A stretch of 64,000 nt of DNA from Epiperipatus broadwayi (lineage: Eukaryota; Onychophora; Udeonychophora; Euonychophora; Peripatidae), in the NCBI GenBank assembly GCA_028023455.1, contig JAQFVV010012396.1, positions 20,892,750 to 20,956,749 on the forward strand. Reading direction: 5' to 3'. Below, piece by piece: positions 41,258-53,089 of this stretch. The first letter of the stretch is position 1; each line of letters starts with the position of its first letter. Under the pieces are notes generated by a model that worked only from the letters and a program-made list of their open reading frames with translations, did no database searches and had not been told where the DNA came from. Made by a program: the position numbers and the translations under genes.

Positions 41258-44200
41258 GCCCTTTTGTATGGGTCACCATCTAATTTTTGTGCTAATCTAT
41301 TAAAAATTTTAAATTTAAGATATATTTGAATATGTGATGTTGATTTTGCTTATGGTAATATTTCAAAAGATTTAATGAAAGCAATCTATGAGTATTTGAT
41401 ATGTAAAATTGTGCTGATATTGAGAGAGACATTTTAAATGATGATGATTATAATATATGGTTGGGAGAAAAATGGCCATAATCAATACTGCATGAATATA
41501 TTTAATAAATAGGTGTTTAAAGCTAAAGTATTTAAAAGACAAATTAAAATTAAATGCATATGTTTATTATTGATAAAATAATATTATAAAAGAATATAAA
41601 TATTTTAATTATTGTAAGTACTTAAATAGAAGACTAATATTTGATTTTAATAATATTGGATAATTATTTTAAAATCTATTATAATATCTTATTTGTTTAA
41701 AAAATATTTATTTTAAAAAATGCAATTGTTAGTTTATTTTTAGACGATAATAAGCGTTTCTTGTGTTATAAAAAAAACAGATGTTAGTTAAATTTACACA
41801 AACATGCTTGGAAGTTATTTAGCAAAGTTGCAAAACATTTTAAAAATCATGTTGTAAAATTTATAAATAATACGTGAGTTATCATGAGATAAAAATAAAG
41901 ATATTCAATGTAGAATATTAAATCTGGTTTTAAAAGTATTGCTTTAAAAATATGACGTATAAAAAAATACTTAGTTTATTTAAAAATAATCTTATAAAAG
42001 TTAAAATTAAAATCAAGTAAATAAGAATATTTTAAAAAATGTTTAGTGGATTTAAATAAACGATAAGGATTATTTTAAAATTTGATAATGTAATAAATAT
42101 TAAATATTAAATAAGTTATTATTTATTTTTAATTTGTGTTGTTGGTAAATATGTAAATAAGCCAGCAAAGTTGATTGTTTAATCTACCAATCAAATGGGA
42201 AGTTTCTTCCGGTATAAAAGCTCAGTTCAATTGTTAGGAGAGGACTTCGTGATTGAATTTTCAAGTTAATTGTGCTATTAGAAAAATAGCTAAGTAAATT
42301 TATAGACGCTCTAAAATCATTTTTAAAAAATTACAAGAGTGTCGTTATAAATAATCTATAAAAGTTTTAAATAATAGATATGCAGTGTTAATTTAATTTT
42401 TCCCAATCAGCCGTCTCTAAATTGAAGCTCAATTTGCAAACAAATGGTCATGGAAACATCATATATAGTGAAAATATATCGGAAACTTTACCCTAGAAAT
42501 ATGACAAACGCTGGATTAGTTCGGAAAATTACGAGATGGAGAAAAGTAGTATTTTGGACAGTATATAATTTTAAAAGCTAATTAATAGTGATTATTAGAA
42601 AATAGATATTTTAGAGAATAAAATATTTCTTATGAAGAAAGTATTTTTTGCAAGCTATAAATTTAAAATATATATCTTAAGTAAAGATATTGAAAATGAA
42701 AGTAGTTTTATAAATACTTGCCTTGTTAAGTCTTTATGTTTAAAAGACTGAATGTTGATGATTTTAAAGGCAAATCAATTGAAATATAATTAGCTAAAAA
42801 TCTTAATATAATAAAATTATTATATTGAAATAATTTAAACGCAGGTCGTTTATAAATAAAGGAGTTTATTCTTACCTAGATATGTTGATAAGAAATGTGC
42901 AAGTGATACGTGGACGTCCAAGTTAAATTTAAAATAATTAAATGATAATTTTTCATAAACTATAGTCTAATTTAAAATAATAACTTTTGAATAATATTTT
43001 AAAAGAACTAAACCAGGATCCTATAAACTATTTTAATTTTATTTTATTTTCTTGTGGGAACTTATTTTTAAAAAAAAGAACATTTTCGTTTTCATAAACT
43101 TTTAAAAAAACACGTGATGGACCGGAAACAGGAAATGGTGTTCTAGTGAATATGTGCCTACGATTAAAGAACTTTATGGTGGAAAAGAAAACATCGATGG
43201 AGTCATGTAATATAATTTTTGTTTTATTTATCTAATATAAAAGTTAAATAATATTAATCTATTTAAAATAAGATAGGTACATTTCTTAAAATTAATAACT
43301 AAAGTAATATAATAATTAATTGCATAAGTTTATTTTATAATTAATATAAAACGTAATATGTTAAAGAATGATCGTAAGTGTAAATGTGAATTATTTTATG
43401 AAGCTGTAATTCCGAAGAATATTGGAAGATGGACTGTACATTAGGACATTATTGATGGTAAAAATTGTATAATAATAATAATTTTAATGTATTTAATATG
43501 TTTTCTTTAGATCAACCGAATGATATGTTATTTTGAATGAATGTATGATTATTTTAAAAATACACACACATTATATTGGCAGTGACAGTTTTATTTAAAT
43601 ATGCATAATTTGAATTTATGATATAAATATGATACAACATTACATAAAAAGCTTAGAAATAATTATATGATTCTTTCGTAAATAAATTTTGATTTTTATT
43701 TTTATTATTATTATGTTAGAGTATTAAAATTATATTTATTATTCATATCAGTAATTATTTTATTTAAAAGTTAGGAAGAGATTTCAAAGTTTATATTTTA
43801 TTATATTTTATTGGATAAATTAAGTTAAGTTTTATGTAGAAGTTTATGTTTGAATTAAAGGTTTACTAAATATGATGAAGTATAAATAGTTTTGAATAAT
43901 TAGTATTTATGTAAAGTAGATGATTGTTTTTCCGGAAAGTTTAAATAAGTTTTAAAGGATGTTTTGTAGATAGAAATTTATTAGGAAGGAGTAGTATAAC
44001 ACATGGATTAAAGTAATAATTTCACACAGAAAAGAATCATAAAATTTATCTAATATAGTGCTTTATGAATTTGAAATTGATGAATAATTTAAATATTATT
44101 ATTTTAACAGTACATATATGTAATGCATATTTAATAAAAACATATAGCATGAATTGCATTAAGTGAAATATAAAATTATAATCAATTATTTGTTATTACA

Positions 44201-45541
44201 TTACAAGGATACATTAGTTTCTATATTATGCTATTAAAGTAATGCTGATAATAAAGTAAACACATACTAGTACATTATAAAATGAATAATAGCAATACTT
44301 AAGTGATGTAGCAATTTAATTAATAAAGTTTAATTGTTTACATATGCTACATAAAGATTATTTACATAAATTTTTCTATGTAATAAGTGAAGTTCACTGA
44401 TATTTATTTAAAGTCTGAGTTTTGAAAACATACTTTAATGTTATTAATACAGCATTTAAAGAATGTATAATTACTTATAGGAGTATGAGTTAATAATAGT
44501 GTAAACATATTGTATTATTATTATTTTCTTAATTTTATTTTCTTTGTTTTCATAATTTGAACTGTAAATATTGTAAATAAATTCTTAATCAAAGTTAATG
44601 TAAATAAATTTGTTTAATTTGTTTTTTAAAAGTGTGTCGAGTTCATTATTTTGCACCACAGCATTTGACAGCAGATAATTTGAAGAAACATAATATTTGC
44701 ACAATGTGAATTTATTAATATTATTTTAGAAATAAATATAATATTTTCCTGATTATCATTTATGAGAATTGATTGACATTATTACATTATATTACAATGG
44801 TCATAAAATAATTATAATGCATAATATAAGAGTACAATATTATTTATTGCCACAGATTATTGAATTATAAGATTTTGATCTATTCCAAAATTAAGATACT
44901 ATATGAAGATAAAAGATATACACATGATTATTTATTTATTTAATGATTGATGATATAACCAAAATAAATAAGACTAAGTTATACCCTAGGATTAGTATTG
45001 AGTATTATTATTATTAGTATAAGTTAGGTGTATTTAGGTTTGATATAAAATCCCATATCATACTTATTTACATGAGTTATCATTACTTTAAGATAATTAG
45101 AAGAACCTGAGATTATTTAATTATATTTTTAAAAATTAAAAGTTAAGATTTATTTATTTTATTATTATTAAAGATAGTTTATTTTATTTAAAAGCCATAA
45201 GAATGCTATAGAGGTAGTAGTAAGTTAATAAGGAGGTGATAGTATTCTTATGCCATTGAGACAATGTCTTAGAAGATATTGACTCAATGTAAATCTACTT
45301 ATTACTTTGTAACTTTACTTCACAATCTCATGATTTAAATTAAATATTTATTTAATTAGTACATACTATAGAAATATATTGATTTTGATAATTAATAATA
45401 AATTTAATTAGAATATAATAATATAAAAGTATATTAAAGATAGATATGTAAATTTTAACTGAGCATTATAATTTAATTGAGCTAGTCGTATTTCAAACTA
45501 TATTATACATCGAGAAGTAAGGGTACAATATATATATATAT
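41203..45541. mobile_element. Candidate LTR-type insertion between 66-bp repeats
   Basis: The block between the 66-bp repeats starts with (TA)n (41203-41254) and ends with a shorter (TA)n (45528-45541). The part inside runs from TGTGCCCTTTTGTATGGG (41255) to AAGTAAGGGTACA (45527): TG...CA ends with an inverted pair TTGTGCCCTT / AAGGGTACAA. GGGTCACC, frequent near the start of Gypsy-type LTRs in my experience of such sequences, lies at 41270. A TATA box with a following start-like region occurs at 42.2 kb. TTTGACAGCAGAT at about 44667 could be a primer-site-like sequence. No gag, pol or integrase motif was found and no second LTR. A solo long LTR or a non-autonomous element are the main options. 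Confidence 0.5.
42211..42250 (+). promoter_or_regulatory. TATA-box promoter candidate
   Basis: CCGGTATAAAAGCTCAGTTC gives a strong TATA box (TATAAAAG at 42213) with CTCAGTTCAATTGTTAGGAG following at the distance expected for a start site. It stands in otherwise very AT-rich DNA inside the candidate LTR-type insertion, where an LTR promoter would be expected. No transcript evidence can be drawn from sequence alone. Confidence 0.4.
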
Positions 45542-45607
45542 ATCTACAGAAAATGTAGTTTTTAAATATATATATATATATTCAGCTTTGTTACTGCTTA
45601 ACATGCT
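45542..45607 (+). repeat. 66-bp direct repeat, right copy
   Basis: Identical to 41137-41202. Downstream (TTCCATATAAC) differs from the downstream of the left copy, which enters (TA)n, so this copy carries the presumed original right flank. Confidence 0.95.
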
Positions 45608-45609
45608 TT

Positions 45610-46815
45610 CCATATAACATGTAAATCATATTTATTGTTTATAGTAATATGATACCATAAACCATAAATATGGCATACATGCTACATCAAAAACATGCTA
45701 GGCAATAAAAGAGCTGAATATATTTTTAAAAATCTATTTTTTCTGTGGATATTTTCATTGACAGTCATGTAGTATATTAGCAAAGAGAAGAAGGAAATTA
45801 TTTATAGTTGAATTATTAAAATTAATACATTTTTCATTTGATAATAAATACTTTCATAATAATCTCAGCTATTTTTTTGTAATCTTTACAATCATGCTCA
45901 ATACCCATATCTAAGAGATTATTTTCTTGAAAGATGATTTAAATATGAGCATTAGAGATGACATGTTGAACTTTCATTTAAAAACTGTTACTCTTGGCTC
46001 CATTACTCTACATACTAAACTGAACATGGCTTCAAAATTAATGTAGGATTTAGATAAAATATAGATGTTAATAAATATTACAAATTAATTCTAAGTGTTT
46101 ATATTTTTTAAAACCTAGATACTAATACCTGATCACTACCACTATGAAATCTTCTTTTCAATTGAAAAACAAAGTTAATTAATGAATCCATGTTTTGAAG
46201 AAATTTTTTTTCCTTCAAAAAATCCTTCAATTTAGCAAAAATCATAATAATGAAGTTTTATATAATTGCTGTGTTGTTTTAATAATTTTAATAAAGATAG
46301 CACAGGATGAATAAGAATCAGCTGATATTTGACTATGATTTATTTGGTTATTACAGTGAGCAACTGTAATTCCTTAATAAATGAAAATGTCTCATTTTTT
46401 AATTTATATTTTTTTAGGTAGAGATTTTTAAACTGATATTCTTCTTTGCAAAAAATATAGGTGCCATAATAGTTTAATTTTCATGAATTCTATTGTTTAG
46501 ATTTTCCAATTATTTCAATTATTAATTGTTATTTGACTAGTTAAGCTAACACCATTTCATCTACTTATTTGTCAATAATTTTGAATTGAAATCTTATTAC
46601 TTTCAGATTTTTAGTAATATTAATTATTTCTCATATTATGATGAGTAATTTGCAAGAATCCTTTAAACTCAGTATTTTTATGATTATACTATCATCAGTT
46701 CTACAGAATCTGTTAGGTGTTATATTTGCTCATTCAAATACTTTTTGACATTTTCTTTTAATTAAATATTTATTTATAAGTCTCAAATAATATTTTAGAG
46801 GAAACAAAATTACAT
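45610..46815. other. AT-rich DNA without recognised features
   Basis: No supported feature. Confidence 0.4.
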
Positions 46816-46819
46816 TTGC

Positions 46820-46830
46820 ATGAAACAAAT

Positions 46831-46867
<37 letters not shown>

Positions 46868-46871
46868 TCAT

Positions 46872-46913
<42 letters not shown>
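46820..46913. repeat. Two (TA)n tracts with inverted 9-bp flanks
   Basis: CATGAAACA (46820) and TGTTTCATG (46864) are reverse complements flanking the first (TA)n tract. A second (TA)n tract of about 38 bp follows after GTTTA-type spacer. The first tract plus its flanks can fold into one hairpin. Confidence 0.9.
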
Positions 46914-46915
<2 letters not shown>

Positions 46916-47450
46916 TATAAAAATTGCTCAAATAAAAATATTTGATTCATATAATATGAAAACATAGTAATATTTTACTTATGTATTTATCTTAGTATAA
47001 AGTCACTTAATATTAAAAAAATGAATGCAGATTTCAGTAGCATATTTTAGATAATATGCATTTAAAATAAGTATCTGTATATTAATAAAAACATTTTGCT
47101 AATATAATAGAATAGGAGTTTATAAAAATGGTTTGCCATAAGATATATAAGGAAAAAGGTTGAACAGTGCTACTTTTTTGCCTTACTTGATCAAATAATC
47201 TTGCCAGAAAATTTAATCTGCAAAAGTAAAGATACACTTATAATCTAAATAAAAAAAAATTTCCAAAAGATTTAGGAACATTGTTTATGATATCTGGCCT
47301 TTATGCAACCAATCTTACTATCTAATATTGAAAAGTAAATGGATGGGTGGCTATTTTAATCTTAATGGTAAAACAAGGATGGAAATTAATCAAATGATCA
47401 CAACCTGGAAATGATCAAAGCTGGTGAATATTGTCTTCTCTTTTCCTATT
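46914..47450. other. AT-rich DNA without recognised features
   Basis: No supported feature. Confidence 0.4.
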
Positions 47451-47458
47451 TTCTAACC

Positions 47459-47898
47459 CAGGGGTTCAATCAGGGATATATGTACCACAAAAGAGTACAG
47501 AAAGCTTGCTCAGGAGATATGGTGAATAGAAAGTAAACAAGTATTCTAAGCTATTAATATATTCCAAAAATAGTTATGTTATCAACAATTATAAGTTATT
47601 CCACACCAGCAACTTTTCAGGTCTCTTCTCAGAATTGCACACAGTGAGAAAGTATGGCCTTTTTTTACCTGTGGGGTTTGATAATTCAAAATGCCTGGTT
47701 AAGATTGAAGTTAATTAGTGAAATTGCCAAATCTGTGCCTCCTCAAGACTGACATCCATGGCATCTGCAGTTTCTGAGTATACACATGATGAACATGGTA
47801 TTCTTTCTGTTTGTGTCTTATTACAATGAACAGAGGATAATGATTAATTTATTAAAAGCCAAAAAGGGTATAGGGACGAAAAAGGTTGGAAATCCCTG
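47459..47898. mobile_element. hAT-like MITE, about 440 bp
   Basis: The left end is CAGGGGTTCAATCAGG and the right end is AAGGTTGGAAATCCCTG. The reverse complement of the right end (CAGGGATTTCCAACC) matches the left end for CAGGG.TT and resembles the CAGGGGTTC..AACC termini of non-autonomous hAT elements. The flanking octamers TTCTAACC (47451-47458) and CTCTAGAT (47899-47906) look like a decayed 8-bp target duplication of the nTCTAGAn type used by Buster-like hATs. The interior has no coding similarity. Confidence 0.55.
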
Positions 47899-48356
47899 CT
47901 CTAGATTATTGGAAGGGGGGATAAATGTTCTGTATAGAGCTAATTTTTAAAACAAAAGATAATTTATATTTTCTTAACATTGATTATAAATATTTTTTTT
48001 ATCATATCCACATCATTTCTCTCTCTCTCTATATATATATAAATCATATATAGCTTTATAGATTGTGCTTTTTACATTTTATCACATTATTAATACGCTT
48101 TCATAAAATCTGTTTAGGAAATTATTTACATTTTTGAAATTTCACTCGTGTTATTTAATTTTTGTTCTCATCGCAATTATCTTTCATAATTTATTTTTGT
48201 GTTTGTGATTTTTTTTAATATAAATTATTAATTATCCGTGTAAATTATCATACTTCAAAAATAGTACTTCAAAATTAGGCTTTTTTGTGTGATTAATTAC
48301 TGCTTAGATAAAAAATGTAAAACTTTTTTGTTAATATTTTTTTTCAATAATAAATC

Positions 48357-48440
48357 TCAAGCATTGGTGGTCGAAAGGTCAGCGACAGGTTAACGGGTTC
48401 GCTTCCCGGCTGATGCTATGACACATGAGAAAAAAAAAAT
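48357..48440 (+). mobile_element. tRNA-derived SINE, internally deleted copy
   Basis: TCAAGCATTGGTGGTCGAAAG starts the copy; GGGTTCGCTTCCCGG is a good B box; it ends TGCTATGACACATGAG followed by ten A. Compared with the 19.9-kb copy the part between A and B boxes is about 30 bp shorter. A weak AAATCT pair (48352 and 48437) may be the end of a target duplication. The A-rich tail supports retroposition. Confidence 0.8.
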
Positions 48441-48444
48441 CTGC

Positions 48445-50475
48445 AACCATTAATTAATATTTAGTCCATATGTAAGTCTTTGTTTAGCAGATATCAATAA
48501 AATACTCTAGTTTTTATTGGAATTAAATAAAACTATATTTTGTAAAGAGTAGTAAAGTAATTACATATATTTTTCATAATTAATATTACTTACCTAAATA
48601 AATATAGATCGCGTAATTTTAGATAAGAGAATCCAATAAAAAAATAGTAATCCAATGATTTTTGTTGTTTTGCAAGATGATTAATCCAAAGATAATTTCA
48701 GTGGCAAGTTCTTTTATTTCTAAAAAAAATAAACATTTAAGAAGAAATAAATACACGATTCTTTAGGTATTTTAATTCTACTTAAATAAAGATGTTTTAT
48801 TACTTAATAATGTGGCAATCTCTGTTTAAAAATAAACTTTCTAACTCAATATTAAATATATCACAAACAAGGTTAAATAAATATACAAGTAAAATGTGTG
48901 GGCAATAAAGAAAACGCTGCAGCTTTAGTATTATAATCATAAACTGGTTTCAAGTAGTTTGTTTCTTTATTTCCACGTGTGTTTTTAAGAAATCACTTTT
49001 ACTATATATACGTCAATTGAGTTCATAAATGAAAAAAATGATACTTGAATAGCCTAAAGGAAATAGTACTAATCATTCAATAAGGATTCTATTATAGTTT
49101 AAAACTTATAATTGTCTTTTTGTCTTTTTATTTATAAAAGTAAAATATAAGAGTAGATTTTAAATAAAAGTAGTTTAGTGTAAATACATTTATAGACGTT
49201 CACAAATTTATTGAGAATAAACAAATCATAATTCATTTAACCTGTTTTTTTATGTGCTAAAAAAAAAATGAATAAATGGAATAAATTCAGTCTTTTTTTA
49301 AAAAGCAAAAAATCAAAATCAATACATAAATGTAAAAAAAATATATGGTCCTCTTCTCTTTAATATATAAACCATGTTTCAATTACTTATTGTTTAAAAA
49401 TAAAAAAAAAATAAAAATAGAAATTTGCATATTTGAAGTCATAAATTTTTTATTATATTATTTCACATTACTGTTCTGGTAATACTTTTTGTTAGTATGT
49501 AAATGTGTATATTTTTAAAATGCAATTACATTATAGATTTGACAGTATTGTAACGTACTGTGGTGGTAGTGTATCATTCACTGTAGCAGCATTTAAAGCG
49601 ACTGTGCTTACCGTCACACACACACATATATATGGGGTATGTGGGTTTATTACATATAGTATTTAGTATTCGTTATTGCTCATGTTTTCAAAAATCCATG
49701 AAAAGGCTTGGAAATAAATGGCAATAATTTGTTAGGATTATTATATATTGAACCTGATGCTTTATCTGCTTCAAAAGTTCCATCGCGAAATTAAAACTAA
49801 TCTTTATATTTATAAAGTTTTTAAAATAAAACTATTTAAAAGTTTTGTATGTTATAACGCACATACTCATTTATATTTTAAAATTCTGTGATTTTACTCT
49901 TCAATAGATTGGTGGATTTTAGTTTAAAATATATATATATTTTTGATACTTGCTTTTTTCTTTCTCACAGTAATTAAAAGCAAGCAATGTTTTAATCTTT
50001 TTGCAAAAGCATTTTAATTTTTAAAAAGTTTTGATTGCATCAAGTTTCTCTTTATTTTTGATTGTAATCTACTTTTTTAAAAAAAGACTGAAACTTACTT
50101 TTTCATTTATTTTTTTTAAAATTAATTTTGAATAAAATAAAAGCCCTGGCCAAATATTGTTTTTTTTTTTTTAAAACTAAGATTAAACAGGAGATAGAGA
50201 TTTACCCTGGTCAAAACTTGTAATCAAAGATTAAGCAGTAGATAACAGTTTATATAAATAGCCTCGGGTTTAGGACTGATGAGAATTCTGCTGATTAATT
50301 TTATTTGCTTGTTATGATTATTCAGCTTATTATTCTGCTAATTATTATTAATCTACTTGTCATGATTCTGTTTCTTATTTGCTAACTGTTCAACATGGAT
50401 TGCTGAAGTTCGATTGCTGTGGATTGCAGTAGCCATGCCAAAACTACACACCATGAGAAACCTTCTTTACAATAT
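48445..50475. other. AT-rich DNA with a weak LTR-like segment
   Basis: No coding similarity. Bases 49549-50395 begin TGTAACG and end CAACA followed by TGG, with a TATATAAATA box at 50251; this could be a lone LTR but is unsupported by a second copy or target duplication. The rest is ordinary AT-rich sequence with a short (CA) run at about 49616. Confidence 0.3.
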
Positions 50476-50479
50476 GCAA

Positions 50480-51345
50480 TGCTAAACTTTTCCAAAGATG
50501 AGCATTTATTTTTATAGTGCTATGTTTGTTATAAATTGTAATACATTAAAGATCAGCCTTTTCAAGCTATTGTACATGTGCTTGAAGATTTGCCCATATA
50601 TAAGCATTTGGGTTGGAAAGAATAAGTAGATTCATTTTATTCTTTCATAAATACTATATCTTGTGTTGGGAATGAAAGTATTCATTTATTATTAACACTC
50701 ATAAAAATCGTAAACAGTAATTTAAAGTGAGTGGTCTATCCTCACGCTTTCATTTCCAATACTTAAGATTTGCCCATATATAAGCATTTGGGTTGGAAAG
50801 AATAAGTGGATTCATTTTATTCTTTCATAAATACTATATCTGGTATTGGGAATAAAAGTATTCATTTATTATTAACACCCGTAAAAAGTGCATGCACAAT
50901 AGCTTGAAAAGGCTGATCTTTAATGTATTACAATTTATAAAAAACATAGTGCTATAAAAATAAATGCTTATTTACATATGTTTAAGTTTCATTTGAGAGT
51001 GACGTTTAGTAAATTCTAGATAATTTTGTCAACATCATTCATTCAGACATCGTAAACAGTAATTTAAAGTGAGTGGTCTATCCTCACACTTTCATTTCCA
51101 GTACTTAAGATTTGCCCATATATAAGCATTTGGGTTGGAAAGAATAAGTGGATTCATTTTATTCTTTCATAAATACTATATCTTGTTTTGGGAATGAAAG
51201 TATTCATTTATTTTTAACACTCGTAAAAAGCGCATGCACAATAGCTTGAAAAGGCTGATCTTTAATGTATTACAATTTATAAAAAACATAGCACTATAAA
51301 AATAAATGCTTATTTACATATGTTTAAGTTTCATTTGAGAGTAAT
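50480..51345. repeat. Nested inverted and tandem repeat cluster
   Basis: A segment starting AGATTTGCCCATATATAAGC occurs at 50587, 50766 and 51109. The second and third units are 343 bp apart; the first lacks about 164 bp, giving a 179-bp step. Units 2 and 3 contain AATAGCTTGAAAAGGCTGATC (about 50896 and 51240), whose reverse complement lies once to the left at about 50553-50573. So the left arm is single and the right arm is doubled. The cluster runs straight into the 3' side of the minus-strand PLE relic and may be its terminal repeat. Confidence 0.85.
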
Positions 51346-52985
51346 GTATAGTGATAGTATAAGTTCATGTTTAGTGCTTCTGGTATGATTGAATAGTATA
51401 CCAAGTATTTGCCAGCATGTGTTGGTTTCCTATACTCCATTATTTTTACTTTGCCCAAAGGGAGACTTGTCTCATAACATCTAAGAAAGGCACTTTTTGT
51501 TCTCATTATGATTCCATTGTGAATTTAATTGAAAGAGATGTGTTGTTAATATGCATCCAGAATGACTGTGATTATACCTCACCATGTGAACCCCCCACAA
51601 ATGTATCATCAACACAGTGAAACCACAACTTAGGCAGGCATTGAGTAATATTTGTGGTTATGCTTTCAACTTCTTCCATGTAAAGATTGCTAAGGAAAGG
51701 GGATAGTGGTGATTTTCTTGGTAAGAATTTTGAGTTATCTTGAAAATAAGTTATGTAGAATGTTAATAATTCTACTATATTATCAATAGGTTTTCATTTG
51801 TAGACTATTATTAACATATAAAATTATTTCTATAATAGACAGAGTTTCATCACATGATACATTTGTAAATAAACTTTTTATATGTTGTTCCTATGCAGAA
51901 TATTAATAATTCCATTACACTATCAATAGGCAGAATTGTTCTGATTTGTAGACTATTATCAACATATAACCTTTTCCTAACTATAGACAAAGCTTTATCA
52001 CATGGCACATTTGTAAATAAACTTTTCACATCAAAACTTACCAATATGCCAGTTCTTTCCATTTGCATATCCTTGACTAATTCTACAAAGTGCTTAGAAT
52101 CATGACAAAGGATCATGTTTTGTATGCTAATCAACTAAGAAAGTTTGAGAAAAAATCTCAACAAATTTTGACATGGGGAATTTCTGGAACTAATAGTTGG
52201 CCTTAATTGGCACATTGTATTTATGATTTCAGATAATACTTAAAGGTGACAAATTTTGTTGAAATATGAAGTTACTTTTTTTTTGGAACATTAAATTACC
52301 ATCATTATTTCTGAAGTAATGCTTGTAACCTTACCTCTGTGCCTAGAATTGGATTTTTTGCTACTTCTTTGTATTGGCCTGCTTTGTGAAGTTCTTGTAT
52401 TTTGTTATCATAATTACTTTTATCAATTATAAATGTAATATTAACTTTGTTAGCAGGAAGAATGATTATATGTGTATCACCTGAAATGTTTGATTTCTGC
52501 TTTTGATGTCTCTTGGGTGTTTTTTAACTCTCCAGTGTTATTTTGCTGCTTTTTCCAGAGGCAATTTCTGGGTAACTTCTTTAGTGGTTGCCATTAAATC
52601 CAATAACAGGACAGCACATGTTGTAATGATGAAATTCAAATTTTTTTCAAGAACAGGTAATTTATCATCAGTAAAGTATTTAGAATTAAGATTTTTCACA
52701 GACAAAGCTGATTATAGTTTGTTACAGTAAAACTTTTGAATTGTTCATGTAGATTTATCAGGTTTTTCTTCTGATGTTCTTTTATTCTTTCATGTTATTT
52801 ACAATATGATCTTTTCCCTGCTTGAAAAAGTCTTGAGAAGTCTTCATATGCAAGTTTTTTTTTTTAGAAAATGTTTCACATTTCTAATAGAATGAAAAGT
52901 TTGATACTTTGAAAATGATTGAATCATCAGGAAAATACGAAGTACTCAATATGGACCTGATGCTATGTTGAAGTTTAAACATTAT
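51310..52985 (-). pseudogene. Penelope-like element relic, left (minus) copy
   Basis: Read on minus from 52.98 kb: a TSEEKP region, ALSVKNLNSKYF (about 52720), MATTKEVTQKLPLEKAAK (about 52590), SFDVKSLFTNVPCDKAL (about 52045), RTILPIDSVMELLIFC (about 51940), a CVDDTFVGGSHGE-like box (about 51610-51570, normally YVDD), and YRKPTHAGKYL (about 51432). The segment coding for the SLFTNV...ELLIFC region is tandemly duplicated by about 145 bp (51745-51885 against 51890-52030). Stops and shifts abound. The GIY-YIG end is not seen; the relic stops at the 50.5-51.3 kb repeat cluster. It lies head to head with the plus copy that starts at about 53.09 kb. Confidence 0.88.
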
Positions 52986-53089
52986 AAAAAATGATGTCTA
53001 AAACTGATATAGAAAAAAAAATCATTTAGCTTTCTTATGTAATGTAAATTTAAAAAAAGATTCCTATTTGTAGTGAAGTTTTATTTCCT

